Positions 6,775 to 7,560 of a stretch of DNA of 7,560 nucleotides are shown one piece after another; position 1 is the stretch's first letter, and every line of letters starts with the position of its first letter. The position numbers and the translations under genes were made by a program. The DNA comes from CAZFQD01 sp964520885 (lineage in GTDB: Bacteria; Bacillota; Clostridia; Oscillospirales; SIG519): contig CAZFQD010000110.1 of the NCBI GenBank assembly GCA_964520885.1, forward strand, positions 1 to 7,560, read 5' to 3'. The notes under the pieces are model-generated. The model had not been told where the DNA came from, searched no databases, and saw only the letters and a program-made list of their open reading frames with translations.

Positions 6775-7209
6775 CTATATATCCATATTCCATATTTCAG
6801 GTTTTTGAGCAGAATTCTCATGCTCAGGACCCCTATATACGCGAAGCCTCTTTAATGCTGTTGCTCCTATGCTATTGTGAGGAAGCATACCCTTAATAGC
6901 AAGCATAAATGCTTTTTCTGGTTGCTTTTGCATAAGTGTGCGATACTTAACTTCTTTTAAGCCACCAACAAAGCCTGTATGATAACGATAAAACTTTTGG
7001 TCTAATTTATTACCTGTCAATACAGTTTTTTCTGCATTTATGATAATAACATGGTCTCCGCAATCAAAATGCGGTGTGAATTCGGGTTTATGCTTACCTC
7101 TTAATAAAACAGCAGCTTGAGTGGAAACTCTACCAAGTGGGACACCAGCCGCATCGAGTATTAACCATTTTCTGGTGATATTTTGTGCATTCGCCATAAA
7201 AGTTGACAT
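6775..7209 (-). CDS. rplM: 50S ribosomal protein L13
   Basis: L13 is an early assembly protein of the large subunit. The 144-residue product has the typical N-terminus MSTFMANAQNITRKW, then GVPLGRVSTQAAVLLRGKHKPEFTPH (22-47), GDHVIIINAEK (51-61), the KFYRYHTGFVGGLKE block, MLPHNSIG and RLRVYRGPEHEN. The ATG at 7209 is kept because the MANA motif is normally preceded by four or five residues as here. The nearest binding site, AGAAGGGA (7223-7230), is 13 nt from the start, longer than usual, and an out-of-frame ATG lies directly after it. In some bacteria L13 represses its own operon through the leader, which is worth considering given the long leader here. Confidence 0.99.
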   Translation of the reverse strand: MSTFMANAQNITRKWLILDAAGVPLGRVSTQAAVLLRGKHKPEFTPHFDCGDHVIIINAEKTVLTGNKLDQKFYRYHTGFVGGLKEVKYRTLMQKQPEKAFMLAIKGMLPHNSIGATALKRLRVYRGPEHENSAQKPEIWNMDI

Positions 7210-7338
7210 AAATAAGATACATTCCCTTCTTTTAGAGGTTAGAGGTTAGAGGTTAGAGGTTAGATGTTAGAAATAAGTTGCAAAATTTATAACATCATAT
7301 TCTTTAAGTCTTAACTCTTAATTATTAATTTATAATGC
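7210..7338 (-). promoter_or_regulatory. Long 5' leader of the rplM-rpsI transcript
   Basis: From the promoter at 7345-7373 transcription should start near 7338, leaving about 129 nt before the rplM ATG. The leader contains short TTAAG/CTTAA inverted elements at roughly 7300-7320, the heptamer array, and a distant Shine-Dalgarno site. Ribosomal-protein leaders of this length often bind their own product, and an L13 leader family is known in Firmicutes. I cannot confirm by eye that this sequence folds into it. Confidence 0.4.
7232..7273. repeat. Tandem heptanucleotide repeat TTAGAGG (four exact plus two degenerate copies)
   Basis: Four perfect TTAGAGG units (7232-7259) are followed by TTAGATG and TTAGAAA. 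On the transcribed strand of rplM the unit reads CCTCTAA. The array lies inside the predicted leader, and its inner end is one base from the rplM binding site. Such short tandem repeats can change copy number by slippage. Confidence 0.95.
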
Positions 7339-7344
7339 TTGTGT

Positions 7345-7373
7345 ATTATATATGAGAAAAAAACTGTTGTCAA
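7345..7373 (-). promoter_or_regulatory. Consensus sigma-A promoter of rplM-rpsI
   Basis: TTGACA (7368-7373) and TATAAT (7345-7350) match consensus at every base and are separated by 17 nt on the minus strand. This is as expected for a highly expressed ribosomal-protein operon. Confidence 0.93.
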
Positions 7374-7520
7374 GAGCAAAATCGCCATTAATTTAATTTA
7401 TAGCCCTCTTATACTTGTTTTCTCTTTGTTTTGCTCAGTATCTCTTTATTTTTCGTTTTTTATTTCATTTCTTGTTATTTTATCCAACAATAACAATCAT
7501 AATATTCGTAAATTCCCAAA
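7374..7520. other. Intergenic spacer upstream of rplM, no gene seen
   Basis: The plus strand is strongly pyrimidine-rich between about 7399 and 7490 (long runs of T and C). I find no start with a binding site, no conserved protein and no RNA gene on either strand. Confidence 0.6.
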
Positions 7521-7554
7521 GTAAATTCCACAGTAGGAGAGCTGTTGAATTTAC
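7521..7554. repeat. Inverted repeat at the window edge
   Basis: GTAAATTCCACAG (7521-7533) and CTGTTGAATTTAC (7542-7554) are inverted copies with one mismatch around an eight-base loop. A further direct copy of GTAAATTCC is at 7508-7516, and CCC/GGG flank the stem at 7515-7517 and 7558-7560. There is no T-tract inside the window, so it could be a terminator arm of the next gene, a mobile-element end or a dispersed repeat. Confidence 0.6.
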
Positions 7555-7560
7555 ATAGGG

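Noticed and set aside
7232..7273. CRISPR array or telomere-like element
   Set aside because: Units are 7 bp with no spacers and no cas genes; simple tandem repetition explains it.
7339..7524. Plus-strand frame of 61 codons upstream of rplM, rich in hydrophobic residues
   Set aside because: It starts at TTG without a binding site and crosses the rplM promoter; the hydrophobic stretch is explained by the pyrimidine-rich strand.

Overview
The window looks like chromosomal DNA of an AT-rich, low-GC Gram-positive bacterium, probably an uncultured member of the Clostridia. The evidence is strong Shine-Dalgarno sites, consensus sigma-A promoters, TTG starts, a short-form HisG paired with HisZ, a G5/3D-domain cell-wall protein of Firmicutes type, and a base composition I estimate at about 30% GC. 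All supported genes lie on the minus strand, so the window is read from right to left.

Right part (7560 to 6358). A perfect TTGACA-17-TATAAT promoter drives rplM-rpsI (ribosomal proteins L13 and S9). Its leader of about 129 nt contains a tandem heptanucleotide repeat that ends next to the rplM ribosome-binding site. Upstream of the promoter there is only a pyrimidine-rich spacer and an inverted repeat at the window edge.

Middle right (6108 to 5025). A membrane-anchored, exported protein with DUF348-like repeats, a G5-like region and a C-terminal 3D domain is followed by a clear Rho-independent terminator.

Centre (4861 to 2191). A complete type II restriction-modification operon lies here: a Dam/DpnM-like adenine methyltransferase, a DpnII/MboI-family GATC endonuclease, and a second methyltransferase. 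The order M-R-M2 is that of MboI, but the second methyltransferase is not DpnA-like. It has motif I before an HPPY motif IV. The operon starts from an extended -10 promoter with A/T tracts upstream. The endonuclease starts at TTG and overlaps the methyltransferase stop by 4 nt. I found only four GATC sites in the whole window, three of them inside the methyltransferase gene.

Left part (2160 to 1). tsaE (tRNA t6A synthesis) sits 30 nt behind the second methyltransferase with no good promoter of its own. It ends in a terminator whose 5' arm lies in its last codons. Just beyond, a strong extended -10 promoter starts hisZ-hisG, the two subunits of hetero-octameric ATP phosphoribosyltransferase, presumably the head of a histidine operon. 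hisG runs off the left edge.

The main points of interest are the unusual second methyltransferase in a GATC system, the GATC depletion, the apparent dependence of tsaE on restriction-modification transcription, and the heptamer repeat in the ribosomal-protein leader. I see no CRISPR array, tRNA, rRNA or transposase.
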